A program made the position numbers and the translations under genes. The notes beneath the pieces are model-generated. The model did not search any database, was not told the DNA's origin, and worked only from the letters and a program-made list of their open reading frames with translations. A stretch of 64,000 bases of DNA from a virus, in IMG/VR virus record IMGVR_UViG_3300033146_002768, positions 143,112 through 207,111 of that record, one strand, 5' to 3'. Positions 49,858 to 58,380 of the stretch are shown here, in pieces (positions within the stretch are counted from its first letter, which is position 1; every line of letters starts with the position of its first letter).

Positions 49858-50640
49858 ATGGATATATTAGCTGAACATTATTTACAATATTTAGAATTAA
49901 CATCTTTGAATGAACAAGAATTAATGGAACAATTTGATACTATGTTATTAGAAAGTAAATTTTCAAAAGCAAGTTTATTAAAATCTTATAAAACTAATAT
50001 AAAAGCTGCTGAGAAATTTTTAAAAAGTTATCATGTAGATATAGGATTTATTAAAAGTCAAGGAAAAAAAGCTGGAGAATATATTTCTAAAAAACATAAA
50101 GCAGGAGTACCTCCTAAGAAAGTAGCTAAAGAAATAGTCGATGTTATTGGAAAGAAAACTGTAGGAAATTCTATCGCTAAAGTAAAAAAGTATGCTGAAT
50201 CTAAAGGTATACCATTATCAGAAGCAGTGATAAAATCAATCGCTGTATTCATAGTATTGATTTGGGTGGTTTCTATATTTGGAGCATTGGGTGGTGCTAT
50301 TTTAAGTCCTACTATGGCATTAATATTTGGTGCATGTATTGTAGCTCCTTTAGCAGAAGAATACGCTAAAAGATTTGCTTTAATAGGAAAATATCCTTTT
50401 GTTTATACTGGAATTTTTGCAGGGATAGAGGCTTTATTATATATTAATATGGGCGCTGCTGTTCTACCTAGAATTATAGTTATAGGTGTTCATTTTGCAA
50501 CAACAGCAGTACAAAAATCGTTTGCTGATAAAGAAGCAGAAGAAGGTAAACCTCATCCAAGTATGACTGGTTATATTGTAGCAGTAGGTATGCATACTAT
50601 GTGGAACACAATGGCTGTTATAGCTGAACTTTCATCATAA
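49858..50640 (+). CDS. PrsW-like intramembrane metalloprotease family protein
   Basis: The protein has 260 residues. The first 110 are soluble, helical and basic. From residue about 120 hydrophobic segments alternate with conserved motifs: CIVAPLAEEYAKRFAL (EExxKR), GIFAGIEALLYI, IGVHFATTAVQKS and VGMHTMWNTMAVI. Paired glutamates and two histidines in membrane helices are the PrsW (M82) signature. It may cleave a membrane protein late in infection or be packaged. It has its own late promoter and a bidirectional terminator after it. The neighbouring late genes run in the other direction. Confidence 0.7.
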   Translation: MDILAEHYLQYLELTSLNEQELMEQFDTMLLESKFSKASLLKSYKTNIKAAEKFLKSYHVDIGFIKSQGKKAGEYISKKHKAGVPPKKVAKEIVDVIGKKTVGNSIAKVKKYAESKGIPLSEAVIKSIAVFIVLIWVVSIFGALGGAILSPTMALIFGACIVAPLAEEYAKRFALIGKYPFVYTGIFAGIEALLYINMGAAVLPRIIVIGVHFATTAVQKSFADKEAEEGKPHPSMTGYIVAVGMHTMWNTMAVIAELSS

Positions 50641-50646
50641 ATAATA

Positions 50647-50690
50647 AAAAGAGTCCAATGTATTAATTTGCATTGGACTCTTTTTTCCGT
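50647..50690. terminator. Bidirectional terminator between convergent genes
   Basis: GAGTCCAATG (50651-50660) pairs with CATTGGACTC (50671-50680), extended by A/T pairs on both sides. T-runs follow on both strands, so it serves the plus-strand gene ending at 50640 and the minus-strand gene ending at 50700. Confidence 0.85.
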
Positions 50691-50699
50691 TTATACTAT

Positions 50700-51527
50700 T
50701 TAAGAAATTATATTTAATTTAGTTTTTAATTCATTTATAGATGGTATATAATCTTCAAATCTTAATGTAGTCCAACCTCGGGTTTTTAATAAACGATCTC
50801 TAACCTTATCTTTTTCTTTATCATGCCAGTAACTTCCATCGTATTCTATTGCTATTTTTAAATCAGGTATAGCTATATCTAAACAATAATCAAATATAGG
50901 ATACTCCATTATAGCGGTGGAATATAATTTCTTAACTAAATTAAATAATTCTTTTTGAGGACATGATATAAATGTATTAAGAGATTGACCATAAGATCCT
51001 GATGCACGAAGTTCTTTAAGACGAGACGCTGCTCTTTCTGACCCCATAATTTCAGTATAAGTTTTACCTTTTGTATGATGATCATTTTTAGCATAATATT
51101 CTTTTAATGTTTCACTTGTTCTTTTTCTAACATCAGGATTATGTTGAGGATTATTAATTCCTTCAAATTTAGATGAAACTTGTTTTGATTTCATTACATT
51201 TCTAACCCCATATTTTTTTTGAATGGTATTTCTTGTTTTATTTTCTAATTCTTTGCTAGAATAACCTACACCACCATATTTCTTATTACAAGTTTCAGCT
51301 ATTTGTTTATTACATTTAATTCTTGCATTACTTCTATTGTCAGATTCTTGTTTAGTCATAGTTGGTATATTAGGAAAATCTTTTAATATATCTTCTAATT
51401 TTTTATTATGTATTTTTTTAAGATGTGCCCAATGAAGCATTTTAAATTTTTTAGAGTTTTCACAATATGGACATAAAACATATTCAACATTTTTAATATT
51501 ATGTTTACATGGTCTTCGTTTACTCAT
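50700..51527 (-). CDS. Homing-type endonuclease with zinc finger and Vsr/DUF559-like nuclease core
   Basis: The protein has 275 residues. N-terminal zinc finger LCPYCENSKK...HLKKIH (residues about 17-40). The middle (100-170) contains KKYGVRNVMKSKQVSSKFEG and HNPDVRKRTSETLKEYY, DNA-binding modules known from phage homing enzymes. The C-terminal core has FDYCLDIAIPDLKIAIEYDGSYWHDKEKDKVRD then RGWTTLRFED, the Vsr/DUF559 PD-(D/E)XK pattern with acidic residues intact. It sits next to the major capsid gene with its own promoter and terminators, as free-standing homing genes often do. Confidence 0.75.
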   Translation of the reverse strand: MSKRRPCKHNIKNVEYVLCPYCENSKKFKMLHWAHLKKIHNKKLEDILKDFPNIPTMTKQESDNRSNARIKCNKQIAETCNKKYGGVGYSSKELENKTRNTIQKKYGVRNVMKSKQVSSKFEGINNPQHNPDVRKRTSETLKEYYAKNDHHTKGKTYTEIMGSERAASRLKELRASGSYGQSLNTFISCPQKELFNLVKKLYSTAIMEYPIFDYCLDIAIPDLKIAIEYDGSYWHDKEKDKVRDRLLKTRGWTTLRFEDYIPSINELKTKLNIIS

Positions 51528-51538
51528 AGATATAACCT

Positions 51539-51556
51539 TTTTATAATATGTTCTTA
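51539..51556 (-). promoter_or_regulatory. Late promoter, AGAACA-extended
   Basis: The sense strand reads TAAGAACATATTATAAAA. It lies 12 bases before the 51527 start of the endonuclease gene and directly after the capsid terminator. Confidence 0.6.
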
Positions 51557-51574
51557 TAAAATATTTTGCCTACG

Positions 51575-51617
51575 GAAAAAAGAGCCACAGATTCCCCGAC
51601 AAACCTGTGGCTCTTTT
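51575..51617 (-). terminator. Terminator of the major capsid gene
   Basis: On the minus strand AAAAGAGCCACAG pairs with CTGTGGCTCTTTT across a 14-base loop and runs on into six T. It lies about 60 bases past the capsid stop at 51678 and insulates it from the endonuclease gene. Confidence 0.85.
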
Positions 51618-51677
51618 AACGTTGCCCGACTTAAATGAGAAGAAGATTATTCAGTCAGTGGCTCGGCATATCTTTAA

Positions 51678-53129
51678 TTATGCAGTAATTGTACAAGCAC
51701 AAATACCATTACTTCTGATAAGAGCAGTTGCATATCTTGACAGGATAGTCAAGCTAGGTGTTGCTCCTAACGGATATGGGTGTAAAACTGCTGGCACATA
51801 TGGGGCATATATGTAAACAGATTTTAATTCTTCTACTGGTTTATAAACCATCAACATTGTTCCTTGAGGAATAACTGCTGAAGTCAATACTTTCCATTTT
51901 CCACCAGCAACTGTTGCACTTCTATAACCCATGTCGCCATCTACTGAAGAAGTTCCAGTATAGTTGAAGCCTTGAAGATCTTCAAGAATAGCTACGTCAA
52001 GAGGGTTAGCAGCAATAACATTTGCAGCTTCCATGTTAGTATCAGTATAAACTTGAGCTGATAGTTTATTCAATACTGGGATGATATTTTCATGCCAATA
52101 TTTGTCGCCCCAAGTATATCCAGATGGAGCTGTTCTAGCAAATGTACCAGTATGATCTGAAGTATTAAGTCTTGCATTTGCAGTAATAAGTGCATTAACA
52201 ATCTCTCTATCAATATCAAGAGCAATTTGTTGTCCAAGAACATTAACAATTTCAGCTTGCATAGAAAGATCAAAAAGAGCTCTCATGTCTTGTTCCATGT
52301 TAATAGTCCAGTTAGCACTGATCTGTCTGTCTTTAGCATATAGACGTACTTTGTCTACACTTAATTTAACAGATGGATTAATTTTATTTTCTTCTAGTGA
52401 GAAAGTTACTTTATACTTAACAAATTTGACTGTACCAGTAGTACTAGATACATCAACAACACCGTCAAGATAATTAACTTTACCAGAAATAACATCACTA
52501 GTTGAGTTTACAGTTACGCTTGAAGAAAAATGACCTTCAACAGCAGGAACAATAGATACGTTTGTCCAAGCAGTACCATCGTCAGAAACAGCTGTGATTT
52601 CAAAATCTCTTTCAAGATGTGCTTCATTAGAAGTAACACCAGCTACTGCAAGTACGTCAAATGCATCACTTGGAACTGGGAGTTGAGCTGAAACAGGAGT
52701 ACCAACAATAGGTCCATTTGAAATATCTTGACCTGTAACAGGTGCTGGATATTGAGTAGAACTATTAGATGGAGCAAAAGTTGCTTTTAAGAATGCTTTA
52801 ATTGTTTCTGGTTTGTCCATTGGAGAAACAGTAATAAGTTCTTTAGCAATAAGTTTTGGATAGAAAACTCTAAGAATAGGAAGAGTCAAAGTTTCGTAAG
52901 GATTGATCTGAAACATTGAATTTTCAAGTAAATTAACTCTTGTGTTTTCTGCTAACATTACAAATTGTTCTCTGTCTTTTTTGTTTTCAATACTTTCTGC
53001 TAGACCAGTAACATAAGCATCAAAAGCAACGTCATCGACTAAGACTTGTTTCATATTTCCAGGTTTAGATGGATCGACACCAGAAATTTTCTTAGTTGTT
53101 GCGTATACTTCTTGAAGAAGTTCTTTCAT
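51678..53129 (-). CDS. Major capsid protein, gp23-like (HK97 fold)
   Basis: The protein has 483 residues. The N-terminus (about 60 residues, helical and charged) is probably removed by the prohead protease. LTLPILRVFYPKLIAKELITVSPMDKP and the late stretch PYVPAVLHPYPLGATPSLTILSRYATALIR match gp23-like capsid proteins of T4-type phages. Residues 150-235 insert a beta-rich domain. WTINMEQDMRALFDLSMQAEIV lies in the spine-helix region. It has a perfect AGGAGG site, its own late promoter and strong terminators on both sides, as expected for the most abundant late protein. The portal and protease genes are upstream. Confidence 0.92.
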   Translation of the reverse strand: MKELLQEVYATTKKISGVDPSKPGNMKQVLVDDVAFDAYVTGLAESIENKKDREQFVMLAENTRVNLLENSMFQINPYETLTLPILRVFYPKLIAKELITVSPMDKPETIKAFLKATFAPSNSSTQYPAPVTGQDISNGPIVGTPVSAQLPVPSDAFDVLAVAGVTSNEAHLERDFEITAVSDDGTAWTNVSIVPAVEGHFSSSVTVNSTSDVISGKVNYLDGVVDVSSTTGTVKFVKYKVTFSLEENKINPSVKLSVDKVRLYAKDRQISANWTINMEQDMRALFDLSMQAEIVNVLGQQIALDIDREIVNALITANARLNTSDHTGTFARTAPSGYTWGDKYWHENIIPVLNKLSAQVYTDTNMEAANVIAANPLDVAILEDLQGFNYTGTSSVDGDMGYRSATVAGGKWKVLTSAVIPQGTMLMVYKPVEELKSVYIYAPYVPAVLHPYPLGATPSLTILSRYATALIRSNGICACTITA

Positions 53130-53182
53130 GATAATACCTCCTATGGTAGATATAATTATTTAACATAATATTCCGTGTAAGA

Positions 53183-53200
53183 ATTTATATTATGTTCTAA
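53183..53200 (-). promoter_or_regulatory. Late promoter of the major capsid gene
   Basis: The sense strand reads TTAGAACATAATATAAAT. It lies 54 bases before the capsid ATG, between the terminator at 53242-53281 and the gene. Confidence 0.65.
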
Positions 53201-53241
53201 AGGAAGTTTAGACTTAGAAAGTAACAGAGTGGAAAATTTGA

Positions 53242-53281
53242 TTGGGTTTGTTTCTCAAGTAGTTTAAGAAACAAACCCAAA
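53242..53281 (-). terminator. Hairpin ending the upstream head-gene transcript
   Basis: TTGGGTTTGTTTCT and AGAAACAAACCCAA pair over 14 bases around a 12-base loop. On the minus strand only TTTT follows some bases later, so termination may be partial. It separates 53293-53712 from the capsid promoter. Confidence 0.6.
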
Positions 53282-53292
53282 TTTGATAGGTT

Positions 53293-53712
53293 TTATATAT
53301 TTGTAGGAAAGCGCTTTGATATAGTATTCATAGTTTCTTTCAGATGATAGTTTAACTTTTCTATTGTCAATTTGTCTATAATTTTTAACAATACAATAGT
53401 TTCTTGTTTTCTTTGACCCTCATTCACAATACCCAAAGAAACTAACTTATCAATTCTTTCAATTAATTTTTTAACTTTTTGTTTTCTTTTATAATGTTCA
53501 AACATAGTTTCAATTTCAGATTTATTTGAAAGGACTGTTGTCTTTATTTTTTTAAATTTAGTAGCCTTAGTTTTAAACTCTTCCATTTTAATTTGACGTA
53601 AATCATCAAACAATGGATTTATATTTTGAATAATTTTATCAGCTAAAATTACTTTTGATTGATCTATATTACTAACATCTATATCGGGTATTTTTGTTTC
53701 TATTATATTCAT
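53293..53712 (-). CDS. Coiled-coil head-region protein, 139 residues
   Basis: The family is not recognised. The protein is strongly helical and lysine-rich (KTKATKFKKIKTTVL, MFEHYKRKQKVKKLIERIDKL), with no cysteine and no membrane segment. The start overlaps the previous stop by one base. Position between the prohead protease and the capsid gene matches where T4-type phages encode scaffold (gp22-like) proteins. A scaffold role is a guess, and the length is short for it. Confidence 0.6.
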   Translation of the reverse strand: MNIIETKIPDIDVSNIDQSKVILADKIIQNINPLFDDLRQIKMEEFKTKATKFKKIKTTVLSNKSEIETMFEHYKRKQKVKKLIERIDKLVSLGIVNEGQRKQETIVLLKIIDKLTIEKLNYHLKETMNTISKRFPTNI

Positions 53713-54005
53713 TAGTCACTTCCTAAAGTTTCGAGTATTCTACATTTAACTTTAAAACTTTCATCATCAACTCTTTTAATTTTTTCAGCTAAATCTTTTT
53801 TGATTTTTTTAGATTGAATTAATAAAGATTCTTGTTTAGTTATTTTTTTATCTACCATTAATAATTTTTCATCAACTAATCCAATATCACTTTTCACATT
53901 AAAATTTTTATCTTCTTTGCAAATAGTAAATATGTGATCAATAACAGTTGGTATTAATTCATGTTTTTTTATTCTCGTAATTTCTTCACATTCAGTTATA
54001 ATCAT
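53712..54005 (-). CDS. Hypothetical helical 97-residue protein
   Basis: The family is not recognised. C6 and C29 occur early (ITECEEITRIKKHELI, IFTICKED). The rest is a helical hairpin with alternating charges (LLIQSKKIKKDLAEKIKRVDDE). It overlaps its neighbours by one and four bases, which makes it part of the head operon. It may work with the next coiled-coil protein. Confidence 0.6.
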   Translation of the reverse strand: MIITECEEITRIKKHELIPTVIDHIFTICKEDKNFNVKSDIGLVDEKLLMVDKKITKQESLLIQSKKIKKDLAEKIKRVDDESFKVKCRILETLGSD

Positions 54006-54322
54006 ACTTTATTCTCCTTAGCTGCTAACTTTTTATTTCTTGCTATATTCTTTTTAAATTTTTTCATATTTCTTTTAGTTTTAGATTTTCGTCTCATTTG
54101 ATTAAATCTATTTTTAATAGAATTAGCCATTGAATTTCCGGCTGTAGACATTCCTTTTTTAATACCTCGACTAGCTTTTTTAGCTGCCCAACCACCAACT
54201 TTTCTAAACGGTTTACTTAATGTACCTGCAGTTTTATAAGCAGCATAACCAGCGGCTTTAGTATTAAGCCATGCATTACCTTCATGTAAACATTTTAAAT
54301 AGTCGTCAGTTAGCTTACTCAT
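54002..54322 (-). CDS. Very basic 106-residue head-region protein
   Basis: The start is set at ATG 54320-54322; a TTG six codons upstream is less likely. The protein is rich in lysine, arginine and alanine (KPFRKVGGWAAKKASRGIKKG, then RRKSKTKRNMKKFKKNIARNKK), so nucleic-acid or capsid-interior binding is expected. Small basic proteins encoded next to prohead protease genes can be internal head proteins processed during maturation. The family is not recognised. Confidence 0.6.
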   Translation of the reverse strand: MSKLTDDYLKCLHEGNAWLNTKAAGYAAYKTAGTLSKPFRKVGGWAAKKASRGIKKGMSTAGNSMANSIKNRFNQMRRKSKTKRNMKKFKKNIARNKKLAAKENKV

Positions 54323-54323
54323 T

Positions 54324-54980
54324 TTAATACCATTTATCAAAAAATGTAACTACTTTAGATTCAACTAATTTATCAAAATAGTCAGGTAAGAAGCATCTAC
54401 CATCTATACAAACTTGTCCCGCGCTCTCAGTTAACATTGAAGATTCAAATCTCATTTCATTGAAATTAACAACTGCAGCTTTATGAGAAGGTTGAGATAC
54501 AGCATCAAATGCTATAATAGTTAATGGTCCTTTAACTCGATTATACTCAGTTAATCTTTCTAATTCAGCAAGACCTCTCATAGAGAACCCAATACCAGAT
54601 TTATCCTTTAGAAGACCATAAAGAATTCCGCCATTAGGAGTTGAAGTAGTTTCCATTTCACCAACTAGATGATTACCTTTCCATTCGTAATCTCTTATAA
54701 TATGAGATACTTGACTTAATTGTACTGTAGTTTGTCTAATTTGATCAAACGTTCCACCTTGTGGAATTGGGTGATCTAACTCTGATAAAAATGCTCTTGT
54801 TTTCATTCTTGGAGTACAATTTTGCATACCATTTTCAAGAACTGACATCGGATACATTCTTTTATTAGCATTAATATCATCTGCTGTTTGAATTGTGCAT
54901 CTGAAAATTGCTTTACCAGGAGTTTCTGAAACTATCTTTGCCTCCTGCATAAGAGCATTTTCCATTATAAATGAACTCAT
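54324..54980 (-). CDS. Prohead protease, T4 gp21-like (S80 family)
   Basis: The protein has 218 residues, the normal size. TADDINANKRMYPMSVLE is the conserved start. ELDHP carries the catalytic histidine, GIGFSMRG carries the catalytic serine, and FDAVSQPSHKAAVVN follows. It cleaves capsid, scaffold and internal proteins during head maturation. It is followed by small basic and coiled-coil proteins that may be its substrates. It is flanked by portal and capsid genes in T4-like order. Confidence 0.9.
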   Translation of the reverse strand: MSSFIMENALMQEAKIVSETPGKAIFRCTIQTADDINANKRMYPMSVLENGMQNCTPRMKTRAFLSELDHPIPQGGTFDQIRQTTVQLSQVSHIIRDYEWKGNHLVGEMETTSTPNGGILYGLLKDKSGIGFSMRGLAELERLTEYNRVKGPLTIIAFDAVSQPSHKAAVVNFNEMRFESSMLTESAGQVCIDGRCFLPDYFDKLVESKVVTFFDKWY

Positions 54981-54990
54981 ATTTTATCTC

Positions 54991-55710
54991 CTATTCAACG
55001 GCTTTAACCATCCTGCCGGTATTATTATCTTTGTAATATTTAGATAGAATCATATATACATTATCAACTACTTTATAAAATATAACAATAATCTCATCTA
55101 TTCTATCTTTATATAAAGCAATATTAGAAATTAATGTTCTAAATAAATCCATAGTATTAGAGACATAATTTCTTAATTTAATTAAATTTATATCAGTTGT
55201 TCCAGCTAAATATGATTGCATAGATACTAGTCGTGAATATATTTTTTTAAGTTCATATACTCTACCAACTTCTTGAGTAGTCGAAGGACCAGGCGTTTCC
55301 ATTCCCATCCCCATCATAGAAGGATCTCCGCCTGCCATACTTGGATCCATTCCTGACATAGAAGGATCTCCACCCATACTGCCAGATGATACTTTCATAT
55401 CTGGTGTAGCCATTGAAGGTGTTTTTGGTGGTTTAGGTTTTGGTGGAGTAGCAGGTGAAGTAGTACTAACCGGATCGCCAGGTGCTTCCTTAACTACTTT
55501 AGTTCTATCAGCTCCAGGAATATTTTGAGGATCAGTTGGACCTTGAGTAAAATTATTTATTTCAGTACCTGTTCCACTTGGTCCATTATCATTCCCAACT
55601 AAATTTTCTACATCTTCTGGACTTCCTTCTGGCGCTGGAAGTGGATCATTAGTACTTAAATTGCCAGTAGACCATACTTCCAATATATCTTTTAAATCAT
55701 ATTTTTTCAT
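54991..55710 (-). CDS. Disordered Pro/Met/Gly-rich head-region protein
   Basis: The protein has 239 residues. Residues 20-150 are low-complexity, with PATPPKPKPPKTPS and GDPSM repeats (MGGDPSMSGMDPSMAGGDPSMMG). Residues 155-239 form a helical domain (ELKKIYSRLVSMQSYLAGTTDINLIKLRNYV). Such proteins with an unstructured front and a helical end are known among head-core components, but I cannot assign a family. It lies between the prohead protease and zinc-ribbon genes. Confidence 0.65.
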   Translation of the reverse strand: MKKYDLKDILEVWSTGNLSTNDPLPAPEGSPEDVENLVGNDNGPSGTGTEINNFTQGPTDPQNIPGADRTKVVKEAPGDPVSTTSPATPPKPKPPKTPSMATPDMKVSSGSMGGDPSMSGMDPSMAGGDPSMMGMGMETPGPSTTQEVGRVYELKKIYSRLVSMQSYLAGTTDINLIKLRNYVSNTMDLFRTLISNIALYKDRIDEIIVIFYKVVDNVYMILSKYYKDNNTGRMVKAVE

Positions 55711-55770
55711 ATATCACCCACATGAAAATTAAGGAAGGGAGTTGTGAATAACAACCCCCGACCACCGGAT

Positions 55771-55983
55771 TTATTTTAAAGGACCTTGAACAACACCGCT
55801 GTTATAAGTTCCGCCAGTAGATTCATAAGGAACTGTTTCTGTTTCTTTAAAACCACAGTAAGGACAAGTCCATTCAGTTATTTGAGCTGCTTCTGTAGCC
55901 ATATCAAATTCTTGAATTACTTCACCTTTCATATATGGTAGAGTATTTCCTCCACCACATTTTGTACATATTTGAGTAGCCAT
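55771..55983 (-). CDS. Zinc-ribbon protein, 70 residues (paralog 1)
   Basis: Two CxxC knuckles, CTKCGG near residue 6 and CPYCGF near 40, form a zinc ribbon. It aligns over its length with 56008-56202: MAT-x2-C-x2-C, then YMKGEVIQ against LMKGEVAQ, then EWTCPYCGF against NWTCGFCGY. The tandem duplicate sits in the head operon. It may be a small virion or DNA-contacting protein. A 60-base gap on its 3' side holds nothing notable. Confidence 0.7.
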   Translation of the reverse strand: MATQICTKCGGGNTLPYMKGEVIQEFDMATEAAQITEWTCPYCGFKETETVPYESTGGTYNSGVVQGPLK

Positions 55984-56007
55984 ATTAATTCTCCCTATTA
56001 ATTTTGA

Positions 56008-56202
56008 TTATGATTTAGGATTATACATTCCACCTTTTTCAGTCATATAACTTTCATCTTGGTCTGTGTAACCACAAAAACCGCAAGTCCAATTAATGAT
56101 TTCAGGTGTATTTGAAGGTCCGTCATAAAGTTGAGCAACTTCGCCCTTCATTAAATTTAAACCGCCACGACTTTCACATTGTGGACATTGTTTAGTAGCC
56201 AT
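56008..56202 (-). CDS. Zinc-ribbon protein, 64 residues (paralog 2)
   Basis: The zinc ligands are CPQCES near residue 6 and CGFCGY near 40. It is a duplicate of 55771-55983, with a shared GEV motif and a tyrosine/glycine-rich C-terminus (TEKGGMYNPKS against YESTGGTYNSG). It has a GGAGGG site and is the first gene behind the promoter at 56226-56244. The function is unknown. Confidence 0.7.
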   Translation of the reverse strand: MATKQCPQCESRGGLNLMKGEVAQLYDGPSNTPEIINWTCGFCGYTDQDESYMTEKGGMYNPKS

Positions 56203-56225
56203 AGTAATACCCTCCTATAAAGATT

Positions 56226-56244
56226 TATTTATTAATTTGTTCTA
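56226..56244 (-). promoter_or_regulatory. Late promoter, AGAACA-extended
   Basis: The sense strand reads TAGAACAAATTAATAAATA. It lies between the portal stop and the zinc-ribbon gene and drives the protease side of the head block. Confidence 0.6.
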
Positions 56245-56253
56245 GAAAATTGT

Positions 56254-58149
56254 TTAGTAACTGCCCATACCTCCACCCATTGCATCCATTCCATCTTCTT
56301 TCTCAGTACCTAATTCTTTCTCAATTTTCTCACCTACTTCATAATTCTTTAAATCTTCCCAATCAATATTAGATAAGTATTTCTTTTTAGTATATTCTCT
56401 TGGAATACCAACTCTTTCAAGAGTTTCAATAAGGTTAGCAATCTCACTCATGTATCTAGCTTCTCTTTCATATTGAAGAGATTTTGGGCTAGGTAATGCT
56501 ATTAATACATTATCAAGAATTGATAGAGCTTCATCTGGACTTATAATATCATAAACTTTTTGTATAAGTTTATTTATTTGGTGTGATATATATTTTTGAT
56601 GACTAACAATTGTTCTAGCGAATAAAATATTCTCTTCTGTAAGAGCTGCTTTATTAGATAAGTTTTCCTCAATATTAATAAAACTTGGAGGAACTCCTAA
56701 ACTAGCAACAACACTGTCTCTCAAAAATTTTAATTCTTCTACTTTATTTCTAATATCAACATTACCCTCATTGAATGTACTAATATCAACAAATGGTTTT
56801 CCATCTTTCTGAGGAATATAAACATCTTCAAATGTTGTTATCATAGAAGGAATAGTATCAACAGTACCAAAATTATCAAGAGTAATCTTTCTTTTTCTTA
56901 ATTCCTCTTTTAATTTTTCAATCATTTTTCTGGCATCTCTTGGAAGTCCAATTTCAACAGCAATTTTTCTTTTCTCTGTTGAACGTGCTAGACGTTGTAC
57001 TGCTAATGCTGTTTCCATTGCTACAAGACATTTAGCAGAAAATTGTGATGCATCAAATATAGATTCACCATAAGGTTCATACTTAGTAGATGGTCTCATA
57101 AAATGTTGAACTTTATCGGGTGGGACATATCTAATATTCATAGCTTTACTTTGGTCTTGTCCAGAAGCAACCATTTGAGCTACTATATCTTTTAATTCTT
57201 TACTATTAAATTCAGCTACTTGAGGAACTTTTTTAGAAAGATTTTTTAATATTGAATTACAAATATCATTAACCGCTTGATCTTGGACTGATAAATGAGG
57301 AACTGTATTAGCTTTAGGAAATATTAAATATCCAAAACATACTGGATATAATTCACTTTGTAATTTAACAACTCTTGAAGGATCATGAAATAATAATACA
57401 ACATCTGATTTATTTGATTTGCCATCAGTTTCTATTTCTTCATCTGCTTCACTTAATACACTTGATTCTTTTGAATCTGCGAATGATTCATAGTTCATTG
57501 TTATATTCCAAGTACCTTCATCCTTAGTAGCTACTTCAAGAGTTTCTATATATCCTTCTTCTATTATTTTTGCTTGTTCTGCTAAATAAGAAGAACTAGT
57601 TAAAGCTGTTTTTGGAGATGCTATTTCACAAAAATAATCTCCAAACAATAAAGTATTTCTTACTATTAATGATAAATGTTCTTCAAGTTTTAATTTATTA
57701 ACTAATCCTTTTACTTGAACTGTTTTTGCTTCTGTCGGAGTTTCATCTTCTAAAAACTTTTTAGGTTTAATTTCTAATGTCGTTTTTGTAATATCATCTG
57801 GCGAACAAATATTGTCTGTTAAAACATCTAATGCTCTATAACAATAATCAATAGTTCTAATAGTTCCATCATATGATTTATATCGAATCATTCTTTTTTG
57901 TTGACCGAACATAGCTGGTGAAGTATTACCTTGACCAAATATTCCTTTAGATGATGAATCAATATTAAACGAACCGGTGGATTTAGAAATTAAATTTCTT
58001 ACAAGATCAATATAACCATTTCTACCGCTCTGAGATTTATAGTTAGTAATGGATGTTACTGCATCATCTAACTTAGCATCAATGTCAGTAGTTTTAGTAC
58101 CGATTATAGTTTTCTTTAGTGCTTCGAAGTTATCTTTAAGACCAGCCAT
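56254..58149 (-). CDS. Portal vertex protein, T4 gp20-like
   Basis: The protein has 631 residues. QKRMIRYKSYDGTIRTIDYCYRALDVLTDNIC is a wing/stem entry, and LFGDYFCEIAS, NEGNVDIRNKVEELKFLRDSV and ALGVPPSFINIEENLSN-like stretches match portal proteins of T4-type phages. It forms the dodecameric head-tail and packaging channel. The C-terminus ends in a flexible methionine/glycine segment. The order portal, protease and capsid supports the assignment. Confidence 0.9.
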   Translation of the reverse strand: MAGLKDNFEALKKTIIGTKTTDIDAKLDDAVTSITNYKSQSGRNGYIDLVRNLISKSTGSFNIDSSSKGIFGQGNTSPAMFGQQKRMIRYKSYDGTIRTIDYCYRALDVLTDNICSPDDITKTTLEIKPKKFLEDETPTEAKTVQVKGLVNKLKLEEHLSLIVRNTLLFGDYFCEIASPKTALTSSSYLAEQAKIIEEGYIETLEVATKDEGTWNITMNYESFADSKESSVLSEADEEIETDGKSNKSDVVLLFHDPSRVVKLQSELYPVCFGYLIFPKANTVPHLSVQDQAVNDICNSILKNLSKKVPQVAEFNSKELKDIVAQMVASGQDQSKAMNIRYVPPDKVQHFMRPSTKYEPYGESIFDASQFSAKCLVAMETALAVQRLARSTEKRKIAVEIGLPRDARKMIEKLKEELRKRKITLDNFGTVDTIPSMITTFEDVYIPQKDGKPFVDISTFNEGNVDIRNKVEELKFLRDSVVASLGVPPSFINIEENLSNKAALTEENILFARTIVSHQKYISHQINKLIQKVYDIISPDEALSILDNVLIALPSPKSLQYEREARYMSEIANLIETLERVGIPREYTKKKYLSNIDWEDLKNYEVGEKIEKELGTEKEDGMDAMGGGMGSY

Positions 58150-58380
58150 TTATTTCCTCGCTTGTGCTTTAACTTTTGAACTATATTTATTAAGTATTTG
58201 TTGTTTATAATATTTATATTTATCTCTATGAAATTTCATTCTTTTATGCAACGAATCTTCTTTATCTCTTGAAACTTGAACTGATAGTCTTCCAACTTCC
58301 CTATCAATTTTTTTATTTCTGGTTACATAAGAAGTAGTAGGTTTTTTAACTTCTTGAAAAAATTGTTTAAACAATTTCAT
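58150..58380 (-). CDS. Small basic protein before portal
   Basis: The protein has 76 residues from ATG 58378-58380 with AAGGTGG eight bases upstream; a GTG four codons earlier is less likely. It is lysine/arginine-rich (KKPTTSYVTRNKKIDREVGRL, HKRMKFHRDKYKYYKQQI) and helical. It overlaps the previous gene by 14 bases and abuts the portal ATG. It is a possible internal head or DNA-binding protein. The family is not recognised. Confidence 0.6.
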   Translation of the reverse strand: MKLFKQFFQEVKKPTTSYVTRNKKIDREVGRLSVQVSRDKEDSLHKRMKFHRDKYKYYKQQILNKYSSKVKAQARK

